DNA from: Salinarimonas sp046292825
Lineage (GTDB): Bacteria; Pseudomonadota; Alphaproteobacteria; Rhizobiales; Beijerinckiaceae
Reading direction: 5' to 3'
NCBI RefSeq assembly: GCF_046292825.1
Contig: NZ_JBKBQG010000017.1
Span: forward strand, 18,593 to 82,592
DNA length: 64,000 nt
Within the stretch, counting starts at the first letter, position 1; every line of letters begins with the position of its first letter. This document shows, piece by piece, positions 17,478 to 26,584 of this stretch. The notes beneath the pieces are model-generated. The model had not been told where the DNA came from and did no database searches. It saw nothing but the letters and a program-made list of their open reading frames with translations. The position numbers and the translations under genes were made by a program.

Positions 17478-18554
17478 TCACGCCCGCGCGAAAACCTCGC
17501 CGCGCATGAGCATGCGCGCGGTGCGCACCGCGCCTCCCGAGACGACCTCGAGCGCGGTGCCCGAGCCGCGCGTGAGGAGGGCGACGTCGAACAGGCCCAC
17601 GGGGTGCTCGACGAGGATCTCGCGGTCGTCGCCCGCGGGCCGGATCGCGAGCCCGTCGGCGACGGAGCCCTCGAGCATGGCGGCGGTCGCGATGCACAGG
17701 CCCCCGGTCACGGCCATCGCCGCATGGGTCTTGTGGGGGACGAAATAGCGGGCGCGGACATGGCCGCCGGCGCTCGGCGCCGACAGGATCGCCGCCTTCG
17801 GCACGACCTTGTCCGCCACCTCCCCGAGCCCCATCAGCCGCCCCGCTTCCCGCCGCAGCGCCTCGAGCCGGGCGAAGAAGGCGCGGTCCGCGTCGAGCGC
17901 GGCGGGGGTCTCGTCGCCGGACTTGCCGAGATCGGCGGCGCGCAGGATCATCATCGGCACCGCGACGTCGATCAGGGTCGCCTCGACCCCGTCGATCACG
18001 TCAATCGCGTTCCCTGTCGGCAGGAGGCGGCCCGTCTTGGAGCCGACGATGTCCATGAAGGACAGCCGCACCGGCGCTGCCGTCCCCGGGACGCCGTCGA
18101 TGCGCGCCTCCCCGCCATAGGCCACGCGCCCGCCCGGCGTGCGCACCCGCGCCTCGATCAGGCTGTCGGTGTTGATGTTGTAGATGACGACCCGAGTTTC
18201 GCCGTCCCGCGCCGGCACGAGACCGGCCTCGATCGCGAAGGGCCCGACGCCCGCGAGGATGTTGCCGCAGGAGGGGCCGGTGTCGACGATCGGCTTGTCG
18301 ACCGAGACCTGCGCGAAGAGATAGTCGACGTCGACGCCGGGGCGGCTCGAGCGCCCGACCATCGCCACCTTCGAGGTGAGCGTGTCGGCGCCCCCGATGC
18401 CGTCGATCTGCCGCACGTCCGGCGAGCCCATCACGGAGAGGAGGACGCGATCGCGCTCGGCCGGGTCCGCGGGCAGGTCCTCCATGCGGAAATAGGGCCC
18501 CTTCGAGGTGCCCCCGCGCATGAGGATGCAGGGAATGGCGATCTGGTCGGACAT
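17478..18554 (-). CDS. galD: 4-oxalomesaconate tautomerase / PrpF family
   Basis: This PrpF-fold isomerase has 358 residues. The start region reads CILMRGGTSKGPYF and the catalytic loop is DTGPSCGNILAGVGPFAIE (C96). GalD converts the keto and enol forms of 4-oxalomesaconate in gallate/protocatechuate breakdown; close relatives isomerise aconitate (PrpF). The length and NTGNAIDVIDG-like motif fit GalD better, but the distinction is uncertain. It lies downstream of tricarboxylate transporter genes on the same strand, which suggests use of an imported tricarboxylate or aromatic-pathway acid. A type C repeat separates it from them. Confidence 0.82.
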   Translation of the reverse strand: MSDQIAIPCILMRGGTSKGPYFRMEDLPADPAERDRVLLSVMGSPDVRQIDGIGGADTLTSKVAMVGRSSRPGVDVDYLFAQVSVDKPIVDTGPSCGNILAGVGPFAIEAGLVPARDGETRVVIYNINTDSLIEARVRTPGGRVAYGGEARIDGVPGTAAPVRLSFMDIVGSKTGRLLPTGNAIDVIDGVEATLIDVAVPMMILRAADLGKSGDETPAALDADRAFFARLEALRREAGRLMGLGEVADKVVPKAAILSAPSAGGHVRARYFVPHKTHAAMAVTGGLCIATAAMLEGSVADGLAIRPAGDDREILVEHPVGLFDVALLTRGSGTALEVVSGGAVRTARMLMRGEVFARA

Positions 18555-18574
18555 GGCGCGGTCTCTTTCTTTTT

Positions 18575-18716
18575 CCCTCCCCGTAGGGGAGGGTGGCCTC
18601 CGAGGCGAAGCCGAAGGAGGTCGGGTGGGGCCCGACGCTCGAAGGCTATTCTCCACCCGGGCCCCACCCGGCCACGCTCGCTTCGCTCCCGTGTCCACCC
18701 TCCCCTCCGGGGAGGG
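18575..18716. repeat. Dispersed repeat family C, copy 1
   Basis: A 142-bp element whose two ends are each short palindromes (ccctccccgtaggggaggg at the left, ccctcccctccggggaggg at the right). The inner parts pair with each other (gtggggcccg against cgggccccac). It fills almost the whole gap between the transporter gene and galD. Confidence 0.87.
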
Positions 18717-18721
18717 ATTTT

Positions 18722-20701
18722 TCATCGCAATGGCCAGGGCAGGTCGTAGGCTCCCTGCAGCCAGCCTCCCGGAAAGACGAGGTTCAGCGCGTTGGCGAGG
18801 ACGAGGATGAAGCCGATGCCGAGCACCGTGAGCAGCACCGTCGTCACCCACGACGCCCGCGCGTAGAGCCTCAGGAACACGAGGAAGAAGCCGAGGATCG
18901 CGAGGAAGAAGCCGACGAGCGCGGTCGCGACGACGAGGCCGGCGATCCAGGCGAAGATCCGCCAAGGCGATGTCGACCCCTCGTCTCCGGGCGTCGTCTC
19001 CCCGTCGAAATTGGCGCTCGACTCGCGCCGCCCCAAAGCGAGCGGGGCCAGCACCAGGAGCGTCGCGAGGAAGCCCACCACCGCGACCCCCGTCGGGAAC
19101 ACGCCTCCCAGGAAGGAGAGCCGCCAGACCTGGGTGAAGGCCCAGACGAAGAGCGCGAGCACCGCCGCCGTGAAGAGGAGCTGCGGCCACAAGACCCGCG
19201 CCCTCGCCGCCTCGGCCGAGCCCTCCGTCGCCACCGCCCCGCCGCCCCCGGGGCCCTTGCGGGCGCCGAGCCAGATCGAGACGAGGGTGAGGACCGCGAT
19301 CGCGATCACGAGCGGGCGCGTGAGGAAGTCCCAGCCCGCGAACTGGACCGCCTGATAGAGATAGCGCTCGCCCTGGAGCGCGAGCACGAAGCCGATCAGG
19401 AAGGCCGGGCGCGGCCAGCCGAAGCGCTTCAAGAGGATGCCGAGCGCCCCCATCGCGACGAGCGCCACGAGATCGTAGAGCGAGCGCGTCGCCTGGAAGG
19501 CGGCGAACGAGATCACCATGATCATGAAGGGCGCGACCAGCGTGTAGCGCACGGTGGTCAGCCGCGCGATGCCCGGCGCGAGCGCGATGCACAGAGCGGT
19601 GCCGATGACGTTGGCGAGCGCGAGCGACCAGACGATCGTATAGGTCACGTCGAGATTGCGCCCCGCCATCGCCGGGCCCGGCTGGAGCCCGAGCAGAATC
19701 ATGCCCGCGAGGAAGATCGCCATCGAGCCGGAGCCCGGAATGCCGAAGAGCAGCGTCGGCACCAGCCCGCCGCCCTCCTTGGCGTTGTTGGCGCTCTCGG
19801 GCGCGATCACACCGCGGATGTCGCCCTTGCCGAATTGCGAGCGGTCCTTCGAGGTCTGGACGACGTGGCCATAGGCGATCCAGTCGACGACCGAGCCGCC
19901 GAGCCCCGGGATCGCGCCGATCACGGCGCCGAGGCCCGAGCAGCGCAGCGCGAGCCATTTGTGGCGCCAGGTGTCGAGGATGCCCTTGTACCAGCCCGAT
20001 CCGAGCCGGTTCGTGCGCGCGATGGTCGGCCCCCCGCGCAGGAGGTCGACGATCTCGGGCACGGCGAAGAGGCCGAGCGCCACGATCACGAGCGGCACGC
20101 CGTCCATGAGGTAGAGCGTGCCGAACTCCATCCGATATTCGCCGGTCGCCGGCGCCGCGCCGACCGCGCCGAGGACGAGGCCGAGCGCCGCGGCCGCCAC
20201 GCCCTTGGCGAGGTTCGTGCCCGCGAGCACGCCCACCATCGAGAGGCCGAACAAGGTGAGCATGAACAATTCGGCCGCCCCGAAGGACAGGATCAGCGGG
20301 CGCGCGACCACCACGAAGCCGGTCAGGATCGCCGCGCCGAACAGGCCGCCGATCAGCGAGGCGAAGAACGCCGCCGAGAGCGCGCGCGCCGCCTCGCCCT
20401 GCTTGGCGAGTGGGAAGCCGTCGAGCACCGTCGCCTGCGAGGCCGAGGAGCCGGGTATCCCCATCAGGACCGAGGTGAACGTGTCGGACGTGGGGATGAT
20501 CGCCACGAGGCCGATCAGCATCGCGAGCGCGGAGATCTGGTCCATGCCGTAGAGGAAGGGCAGGAGCAGCGACAGGCCGGCGATGCCGCCGAGCCCCGGC
20601 AGCACGCCGATGAGGAGGCCGAGCACGACGCCGAGCGTCATGAAGGCCATATGCTGCCAGGTCATCAGATTGGCGAGCGCGTCGAAGAGTGCCTCGATCA
20701 T
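18722..20701 (-). CDS. Tripartite tricarboxylate transporter permease, TctA-TctB fusion
   Basis: The 659-residue membrane protein is the permease of a tripartite tricarboxylate transporter. The first ~500 residues form TctA, with LIGVLPGLGGIAGLSLLLPF, IPTSDTFTSVLMGIPGSSASQAT and the repeat GAIPGLGGSVVDWIAYGH; the second half repeats LLFGIPGSGSMAIFLAGM. After a Gly-rich linker (GPGGGGAVATEG) the last ~150 residues carry four helices like the small subunit TctB, which is otherwise missing from the locus. A fused TctA-TctB is therefore likely. It follows the binding-protein gene and precedes galD. Confidence 0.88.
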   Translation of the reverse strand: MIEALFDALANLMTWQHMAFMTLGVVLGLLIGVLPGLGGIAGLSLLLPFLYGMDQISALAMLIGLVAIIPTSDTFTSVLMGIPGSSASQATVLDGFPLAKQGEAARALSAAFFASLIGGLFGAAILTGFVVVARPLILSFGAAELFMLTLFGLSMVGVLAGTNLAKGVAAAALGLVLGAVGAAPATGEYRMEFGTLYLMDGVPLVIVALGLFAVPEIVDLLRGGPTIARTNRLGSGWYKGILDTWRHKWLALRCSGLGAVIGAIPGLGGSVVDWIAYGHVVQTSKDRSQFGKGDIRGVIAPESANNAKEGGGLVPTLLFGIPGSGSMAIFLAGMILLGLQPGPAMAGRNLDVTYTIVWSLALANVIGTALCIALAPGIARLTTVRYTLVAPFMIMVISFAAFQATRSLYDLVALVAMGALGILLKRFGWPRPAFLIGFVLALQGERYLYQAVQFAGWDFLTRPLVIAIAVLTLVSIWLGARKGPGGGGAVATEGSAEAARARVLWPQLLFTAAVLALFVWAFTQVWRLSFLGGVFPTGVAVVGFLATLLVLAPLALGRRESSANFDGETTPGDEGSTSPWRIFAWIAGLVVATALVGFFLAILGFFLVFLRLYARASWVTTVLLTVLGIGFILVLANALNLVFPGGWLQGAYDLPWPLR

Positions 20702-20796
20702 GAAGCGTCAGGCTCCGGTCCGGCGCGGCGGGCGCGGGTGCACAGACGCCGCCGCGGCTGCGTGCCGCGACGGCTTCGGCGAACGGCGTGCGCCGG

Positions 20797-21894
20797 TCAG
20801 AGCTCGACCTGGTGCGTCTCGCGCAGGAATGTGCGCACCCATTCGCGCGCGTCCGGGTCGATCGAGGTCGCGACGCGGTAGAGCGGCTCGACGTCGTCGA
20901 GCACGGCCTGCTCGTAATCGCCGAGGACGTCCTCCTTGGCCGCCTGCAGCTCGGGATCGGCCACCGCGTCGGCGAAGGCCTGGCGATAGGTCTGGACGAT
21001 GTTCTCGGGCGTGCCCTCGGGCAGCATGGCGGGCTTCTGGGCGGCGAAGCCCGAGCCGAAGAAGGCCATGTACGCGTCGAACTCGACGCCCGAGGGACGC
21101 GAGCCGTGCATCATCTCGTAGGCCTCGACGAAATGCGGCAGGTCCGGGAAGGTCGGATCGCGCTGGACGTTGCCCTGCGCGTCGAGCACGCCCCAGGAGA
21201 ACATCGGCACGGCCTCGCCCGCCTCGACGAGCGGCATCACCTGGGTGAGATAGGCCGACGAGGTCTGGTAGTCGACCGTCGCCTCGCCGCGCTCGAAGGC
21301 GAGACGGCCCTCTCCGCGCCCGCGCATGCCGAAGACGTAGCGCACGTCGAGCCCCATCACGAGGAAGGCGAGCATCGGGACGAGGTCGAGCGAGGTCGCG
21401 CCCTGGCTCGCATAGACGAGCTCGGTCCCCTGCAATTGCCCGAGCTGCGAGGCGTCCTCGACGCCGAAGCGCGCCGGCAGATAGACGACGCCGCCCGTCG
21501 GCGAGACGAGCACCGGCTGCAGCCGGGCGTAATCGTAGCGCACGCGCGGATCGCCGAGGAGGAAGGGGAATTGCGTCGAGCCGGAGGTCCCGAGCAGCGC
21601 GAGCCCGTCGGGCCGGGCGCGGGCGACGAACTCGTTCGTGCCGGTGATCGAGCCGCCGCCGGGCACGTTGCGCACGATCACGTTCGGATTGCCGGGCAGG
21701 TGCCTGGAGAGGAACGGCGCGAAGAAGCGCGCCCACACGTCCGAGCCGCCGCCTTCGGCGAAGGGGATCGTCCATTCCACGGTGCGGCCGGAGAAATCGA
21801 CGCCCTGCGCGCGCGCGGCGGCCGGCAGGAGCGTCGTGGCGGCGCCCGCGGCGGCGGCTCCGACGATGAATTGGCGGCGGTCGATCGTGGTCAT
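20797..21894 (-). CDS. Tripartite tricarboxylate transporter substrate-binding protein
   Basis: This periplasmic TctC-type receptor has 365 residues. The ATG at 21894 follows GAGGAG. Residues 5-30 form a twin-arginine signal (DRRQFIVGAAAAGAATTLLP...ARA), unusual because many TctC proteins use Sec. The mature part has VEWTIPFAEGGGSDVWARFF and NVPGGGSITGTNEFV, the loops that bind the carboxylate ligand. It is transcribed first, ahead of the TctA-TctB fusion and galD. The ligand is probably a di- or tricarboxylate; it cannot be named from sequence. Confidence 0.87.
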   Translation of the reverse strand: MTTIDRRQFIVGAAAAGAATTLLPAAARAQGVDFSGRTVEWTIPFAEGGGSDVWARFFAPFLSRHLPGNPNVIVRNVPGGGSITGTNEFVARARPDGLALLGTSGSTQFPFLLGDPRVRYDYARLQPVLVSPTGGVVYLPARFGVEDASQLGQLQGTELVYASQGATSLDLVPMLAFLVMGLDVRYVFGMRGRGEGRLAFERGEATVDYQTSSAYLTQVMPLVEAGEAVPMFSWGVLDAQGNVQRDPTFPDLPHFVEAYEMMHGSRPSGVEFDAYMAFFGSGFAAQKPAMLPEGTPENIVQTYRQAFADAVADPELQAAKEDVLGDYEQAVLDDVEPLYRVATSIDPDAREWVRTFLRETHQVEL

Positions 21895-21994
21895 CGGCGT
21901 CTCCTCGCTTATGTTTACGACGCGTTCGGCGTCTGTGGCGCGATCTCTTGGCGTGACCGCGCTCGCCGAACAGACTACGTGCGCCGTCCCTTCA

Positions 21995-22014
21995 TGTAAA
22001 CTGCACTGTGTACA
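21995..22014. promoter_or_regulatory. Weak dyad between transporter operon and phzF-like gene
   Basis: TGTAAAC and GTGTACA form an imperfect inverted repeat (six-base spacer) in the 239-bp divergent region. It could be an operator for a GntR- or LacI-type regulator, but the match is modest. Confidence 0.25.
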
Positions 22015-22133
22015 AAGGTATGCTGTCGACGCGAACGGCCGCCGGCCGCGGGCCCCCGGTCGCATCCGACATGACAGGGTGAGGGGGATGTGGCAGAGGG
22101 GAGGGGAGCCACGAGGCAGGAGAGACCGACCAG

Positions 22134-23045
22134 ATGCCGCGCCGCTACGCCGTCCTCGACGTCTTCACCGACACCCCGCTCGCCGGCAACCCCCTCGCGG
22201 TGGTCTTCGATGCGGAGGGGCTCGACGGGTCCGCGATGCAGGCGATCGCGCGCGAGACGAACCTCTCCGAGACGGTGTTCGTGCTGCCGCCGCGGGATGC
22301 GCGCCATCGCGCGCGGCTGCGCATCTTCACGCCGGGCCGCGAGCTGCCCTTCGCCGGCCATCCGACCGTCGGGACGGCGATCGCGCTCGCGCTCGAGGAC
22401 GGGGACGGCGGGGCGGACGCGCGCGCCTTCGGGCTCGAGGAGGAGGTCGGCATCGTGCCCTGCGTCGTCGAGGTGACCGGCGCGGGCCGCGGGCGGGCGC
22501 GATTCCGCCTGCCGAAGCTGCCGCTGTCCGTCGGCGAGCGCGACCCGGACGAGGCCGCCTGCGCGATGGCGCTCGGCCTCGAACCCGACGAGATCGGCTT
22601 CGCGCGCCATCGCCCGAGCCGCCATTCCGCCGGCGTGCCCTTCGATCTCGTCCCGGTGCGCTCGCGCGCGGCGCTCGATCGGGCGCGGGCGAGCGAGCAT
22701 TTCGACGCGGTGTTCGGGGGAGGCGACCACCCGGCCGTCTATCTCTACACCGCCGAGACCGAGGACCCGCGCGCCTCCTTCCAGACGCGCATGCTCAGCC
22801 GGCTCCTCGGCGCGGGCGTGCTCGAGGATCCCGCTACCGGGTCGGCGGCCGCCGCCTTCGCCGGCGCGCTGATGCAGTTCGAGCCGATGGGGGAGGGGGT
22901 TCACGACGTCCTGATCGAGCAGGGTTTCGCCATGGGCCGCCCGAGCCGCATCGCCCTCCAGCTCCAGATCGAGGCCGGCGCGCTCGTCGGGGCCGAGATC
23001 GGCGGGGAGGCCGTCGTGATCGCGCGCGGCGAGCTCTACGCGTGA
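22134..23045 (+). CDS. PhzF family isomerase
   Basis: A 303-residue protein of the PhzF/diaminopimelate-epimerase fold. The N-terminal half has YAVLDVFTDTPLAGNPLAVVFDA and the catalytic glutamate in ARETNLSETVFV; RELPFAGHPTVGTA matches the family strongly, and the second half has DPATGSAAAAFAG. True PhzF isomerises dihydrohydroxyanthranilate in phenazine synthesis, but no phenazine genes are nearby, so the substrate is unknown. Its stop overlaps the start of the following Nudix gene (GTGA), indicating coupling. Confidence 0.9.
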   Translation: MPRRYAVLDVFTDTPLAGNPLAVVFDAEGLDGSAMQAIARETNLSETVFVLPPRDARHRARLRIFTPGRELPFAGHPTVGTAIALALEDGDGGADARAFGLEEEVGIVPCVVEVTGAGRGRARFRLPKLPLSVGERDPDEAACAMALGLEPDEIGFARHRPSRHSAGVPFDLVPVRSRAALDRARASEHFDAVFGGGDHPAVYLYTAETEDPRASFQTRMLSRLLGAGVLEDPATGSAAAAFAGALMQFEPMGEGVHDVLIEQGFAMGRPSRIALQLQIEAGALVGAEIGGEAVVIARGELYA

Positions 23046-23755
23046 GGCGAGCGACCGATTTCGTCGCCGACGTCGAGCGCATCGAGGCGCGCTTCGACGC
23101 CACCTGGCGCTGGCCCTTCGCGGACGAGAACGCGGCGGCGATCGCCGCCAATTGGCAGGCGCGGCTCGCCGAGAAGCCGCGGCTCTTCAACGGGCGCGTG
23201 CTCCTCGCCCGCGACATCGTGCGCGACGGCGACGTCCTGCGCGCGACCTACTTCCCCGTGGACTACGCGACGCTGCTCTTCTTCAAGACGCGCGGCTTCG
23301 AGGATGCGGACGTCGCCAACGGCTTCGCGCTCGCGGCCCTGCGCAGCGCCGACGGCGCGTATCTCGTCGGCGAGATGGGCCCCCACACCGCCAATTCCGG
23401 ACGCCTCTACTTCCCCGGCGGCACGCCGGACATGAACGACGTGCGCGACGGGAGCACGGTCGATCTCGCGGGCTCGGCTCTGCGCGAACTCGAGGAGGAG
23501 ACGGGGCTCGGCCCGGGCGAGGTCGCCGTCGAGGGGTGGACGGTCGTGCGCGACGGCGGCTATCTCGCGCTCCTGCGCCGCGTCGCCTCCCGCGAGCCCG
23601 CCGAGCGGCTCGCCGCCCGCATCCGGGCGACGCTCGCCGCGCAAGCCGAGCCGGAACTCGCCGACATCCACGTCGTGCGCGCGGCGGGCACCCTCGACCC
23701 CGCCCGCACCCCGCCCTTCATGGAGACCTTCCTGCGGCGCGCTTTCGCGGTCTGA
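23042..23755 (+). CDS. Nudix hydrolase
   Basis: The 237-residue protein starts at a GTG that overlaps the stop of the PhzF-like gene. It carries most of a Nudix box: GSALRELEEETGLG provides the REUxEExGU metal-binding half, while the leading GGTPDMNDVRDGSTVDL is longer than the usual G-x5-E. It probably hydrolyses a nucleoside-diphosphate-linked compound; the substrate is unknown. The coupling to a PhzF gene suggests a shared small pathway or metabolite-repair role. Confidence 0.82.
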   Translation: MRRATDFVADVERIEARFDATWRWPFADENAAAIAANWQARLAEKPRLFNGRVLLARDIVRDGDVLRATYFPVDYATLLFFKTRGFEDADVANGFALAALRSADGAYLVGEMGPHTANSGRLYFPGGTPDMNDVRDGSTVDLAGSALRELEEETGLGPGEVAVEGWTVVRDGGYLALLRRVASREPAERLAARIRATLAAQAEPELADIHVVRAAGTLDPARTPPFMETFLRRAFAV

Positions 23756-23841
23756 TCGCGTCCCGCGCGCGAGCATCGCGAGCGCAAATGCTCAGCTTTT
23801 AGCTTATCAATTTTCTGCGCAGACGAGCGGCACGTAGAAAT

Positions 23842-23859
23842 ACGGACCTTTCGGTCCGT
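23842..23859. promoter_or_regulatory. Hairpin/operator-like palindrome before the TRAP operon
   Basis: ACGGACC-TTTC-GGTCCGT is a perfect 7-bp inverted repeat in the 178-bp gap between the Nudix gene and the TRAP small permease. It has no following U-run, so an operator or leader hairpin is as likely as a terminator. Confidence 0.4.
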
Positions 23860-23933
23860 TGAGGGGAGCGTGCCGTGGCGTCCCGACAGTCGAGCTTCTC
23901 CGATCGTTCGCATGTCTCGCGCGAGGGGCGGCC

Positions 23934-24470
23934 ATGCGCGCGCTCGAGCTGACCGTTCACGGCATCGAGCGGCTCAATACGCTCGTCGGTCGGATCGTGG
24001 CGCTGATGACGCTCGGGACGGTGCTCGTCTGCTTCGCGACCGTCTACACCCGCTATGCGCTCAACACGAACTTCATCTGGCTGCAGGAAGCCTATGTCTG
24101 GCAGCACGCGCTCGTGATCGTTCTCGGCGCGGCCTACACGATGATGAGCAACGGCTTCGTGCGGGTGGACATCTTCTACGGGCGGATGAGCCCGAAGGGG
24201 CGCGCCATCGTCGATCTCGCCGGCACGATCGTCTTCCTGATGCCGTTCCTCGCGGTCCTCGCGGTGACCTTCGCCCGCTTCTTCTGGAACTCGTGGCTCG
24301 CCGACGAGGGCTCGCCCAACGAGAGCGGCCTGCCGAACTGGTGGCTCCTGAAGGGCGCGCTCCTCGTGTTCGTCGGGCTCGTCTTCCTCCAGGGCATCGC
24401 GCTGATGGCGCGCTCGGTCCTGGTTCTGCGCGGGCGTGAAGACTACGCGGCAAAGCCTGCCCACGGTTGA
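23934..24470 (+). CDS. TRAP transporter small permease (DctQ type)
   Basis: This is a four-helix membrane protein of 178 residues. The ATG at 23934 follows GAGGGG. It contains the DctQ features RYALNTNFIWLQEAYVWQHALVIVLGAAYTM and NGFVRVDIFYGRMSPKGRAIVDL. DctQ pairs with DctM to move organic acids using the sodium gradient after delivery by a periplasmic DctP protein. The large subunit follows 31 bases downstream, but no DctP gene is in the window. Confidence 0.88.
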   Translation: MRALELTVHGIERLNTLVGRIVALMTLGTVLVCFATVYTRYALNTNFIWLQEAYVWQHALVIVLGAAYTMMSNGFVRVDIFYGRMSPKGRAIVDLAGTIVFLMPFLAVLAVTFARFFWNSWLADEGSPNESGLPNWWLLKGALLVFVGLVFLQGIALMARSVLVLRGREDYAAKPAHG

Positions 24471-24501
24471 GGAAACGCGACGGCATAGCCGAGGAGGCGT
24501 C

Positions 24502-26157
24502 ATGTTCGATCCCCTGCTCGCCGGCCAGATCCTCGCCGGATTGTTCTTCCTCGCGATCCTCGTCGTGCTGCTCGGCGGCTACATCGTCGCCTGGACGCTC
24601 GGCGGATTGTCGATGATCTTCGCGCTGATCGGCTGGCAGCTCGGCGTGTTCGACCCCGCGCTCCTGCAGGCGCTCTCGACACGCTTCTTCGGGGTGATCA
24701 CGAACCCGGTCCTGATCGCGGTGCCGCTGTTCGTGTTCATGGGCGTGGTGCTCGAGCGCTCGAAGATCGCCGAGGTGCTCCTGACCACGATGGGCGAGCT
24801 CTTCGGCTCGATGCGCGGCGGCCTCGGGCTCTCGGTCGTCGTCGTGGGCGCGCTGCTCGCGGCGTCGACGGGCGTCGTCGGCGCCACCGTCGTCGCGATG
24901 GGCCTCCTCGCGCTCCCCGCCATGCTGCGCGCGGGCTACGACCCCAAGCTCGCCACCGGCGTGATCTGCGCCGCCGGCACGCTCGGCCAGATCCTGCCGC
25001 CCTCGACCGTCCTGATCTTCACCGCCGACATCCTCCAGGGCGCGAACGCGGCCGCGCAGGCCGAGCTCGGCAATTTCGCCCCCGACACCGTATCCGTCGG
25101 CGATCTCTTCGCGGGCGCCTTCCTGCCGGGGCTGATCCTCGCCGTGCTCTACGGCGTGTGGGTGATGGTCCGCGCCGCGCTCGACCCTTCGGCGGCGCCC
25201 GCCATCGCGACCTCGCCCGAGCGGCGGCGCACGCTCGGCCGGCGCGTCGTCGTCGCGCTCATCCCGCCGCTCGCGCTCATCGTCGCCGTGCTCGGCTCGA
25301 TCGTGGGCGGCATCGCGACGCCGACCGAGTCCGCCTCCGTCGGCTCGCTCGGGGCGATCCTCCTGTGCCTCATCAAGCTCCTCGCCGAGCGGCGGGTGCG
25401 CGGCGAGGACGGCGTCGACCACGAGGAGAAGCTGTTCTGGTTCTGGATCGGGTTCCTCTGCGTGCTCCTCGCCATCGGCGCCTTCGGCGGCGCCTTCTGG
25501 CTCCTCACCTTCCTCGTCGGGGCGATTCTCGCCGCGCTCGTGCCGGTGCTCGCCTCGGCCAAGCTGCGGGCGAGCTTCCTCGACACGATGAGCGAGACCT
25601 GCCGCTCGACGATGACGATCACCTCGATGATCTTCATCATCCTCCTCGGCGCGACCGCCTTCGCCCTCGTCTTCACCCGGATGGGCGGCTACGAGCTCGT
25701 GCGCGGCTTCCTCGACGCCATGCCCGGCGGCCAGGTCGGCGCGGTGATGGCGGTGATGGCGATCATGTTCGTGCTCGGCTTCTTCCTCGACACGTTCGAG
25801 ATCGTCTTCATCGTCGTGCCGATCACGGCGCCGATCCTGATCATCCTCGGCGTCGACCCGATCCTGCTCGGCGTGCTCATCGGCCTCGTCCTGCAGACCT
25901 CCTTCCTCACCCCGCCCTTCGGCTTCGCCCTGTTCTACCTGCGCGGGGTGGCGCCGGCGTCCGTGAAGACGACGATGCTCTATGCGGGCGTCCTGCCTTT
26001 CGTGATCATGCAGATCGCGGTGCTCGGGCTCGTCTGGTTCTGGCAGGATCTCGCGACCTATCTGCCGAACTACCTCTTCCGCTCGCCCGCGGGCGTCTTC
26101 GAAGGCGCCCCCGCGCCGCTCCCCTTCGACGACGTGGAGGGCGACGAGTTCCTGTGA
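24502..26157 (+). CDS. TRAP transporter large permease (DctM type)
   Basis: The product is a 551-residue polytopic membrane protein. The ATG at 24502 follows GAGGAGG. It shows family segments such as VPLFVFMGVVLERS, STGVVGATVVAMGLLALPAMLRAGYDPKLATGVICAAGTLGQILPPSTVLIF and FLDTFEIVFIVVPITAPIL. At 551 residues it is over 100 longer than classical DctM (about 425); the extra sequence lies near the middle (about 235-350) and adds helices. This long form is annotated as mannitol/chloroaromatic-type TRAP permease. The substrate is unknown and the binding protein must be elsewhere. Confidence 0.88.
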   Translation: MFDPLLAGQILAGLFFLAILVVLLGGYIVAWTLGGLSMIFALIGWQLGVFDPALLQALSTRFFGVITNPVLIAVPLFVFMGVVLERSKIAEVLLTTMGELFGSMRGGLGLSVVVVGALLAASTGVVGATVVAMGLLALPAMLRAGYDPKLATGVICAAGTLGQILPPSTVLIFTADILQGANAAAQAELGNFAPDTVSVGDLFAGAFLPGLILAVLYGVWVMVRAALDPSAAPAIATSPERRRTLGRRVVVALIPPLALIVAVLGSIVGGIATPTESASVGSLGAILLCLIKLLAERRVRGEDGVDHEEKLFWFWIGFLCVLLAIGAFGGAFWLLTFLVGAILAALVPVLASAKLRASFLDTMSETCRSTMTITSMIFIILLGATAFALVFTRMGGYELVRGFLDAMPGGQVGAVMAVMAIMFVLGFFLDTFEIVFIVVPITAPILIILGVDPILLGVLIGLVLQTSFLTPPFGFALFYLRGVAPASVKTTMLYAGVLPFVIMQIAVLGLVWFWQDLATYLPNYLFRSPAGVFEGAPAPLPFDDVEGDEFL

Positions 26158-26224
26158 GGGTTCGGGGCGGAGCAGGAGGGGTGGTCTCCAGCGTCCGGAA
26201 GACATGCCGGGAGCCGCCCGCCCC

Positions 26225-26416
26225 GTGTCATCCCCGGCCGGAGCACGCGCAGCGTGCGAAGTGAAAGGGGACCCAGCGCCCGAATCGGCGCCGAAGGCGC
26301 TCCTGCTGCCGCCGACCAGGCGGCTAGTCGCCGCCACAAGTGCTTGCTTCGCAAGCGATTCTCGTGCTGGGTCCCCTTTCCCTGCGCGCCTTCGGCGCTC
26401 CGGCCGGGGATGACAC
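26225..26416. repeat. Dispersed repeat family B, copy 3
   Basis: A 192-bp element with GTGTCATCCCCGGCCGGAG at its left end and the complementary CGGCCGGGGATGACAC at its right end. It lies in the 427-bp gap between the TRAP operon and the flagellar genes. Nothing else in that gap looks coding. Confidence 0.87.
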
Positions 26417-26584
26417 GGTTGGAGAACTGACCCTGCGAAGATCACTCTCGTGCTTCGCGTGACCGACTTGACGACGGCTTTCGGATTTCGTCCCCCCCTT
26501 CGACGCAGCGGCCCAACCTCGGCGTCCAGCCCCACGCAAGGCTCCATCCGCATCGTCCTCCCCGAGAGGCAAGCGGAGGCGAGC

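Noticed and set aside
18593..20881. A 762-codon forward open frame opposite the TctA gene
   Set aside because: It is antisense to a clear permease and is low-complexity (Glu/Arg/His-rich); no domain or ribosome site.
22134..23045. Phenazine biosynthesis locus
   Set aside because: Only a PhzF-like isomerase is present; no phzA-E or phzG homologues are nearby, and PhzF-fold proteins are common in genomes that make no phenazines.
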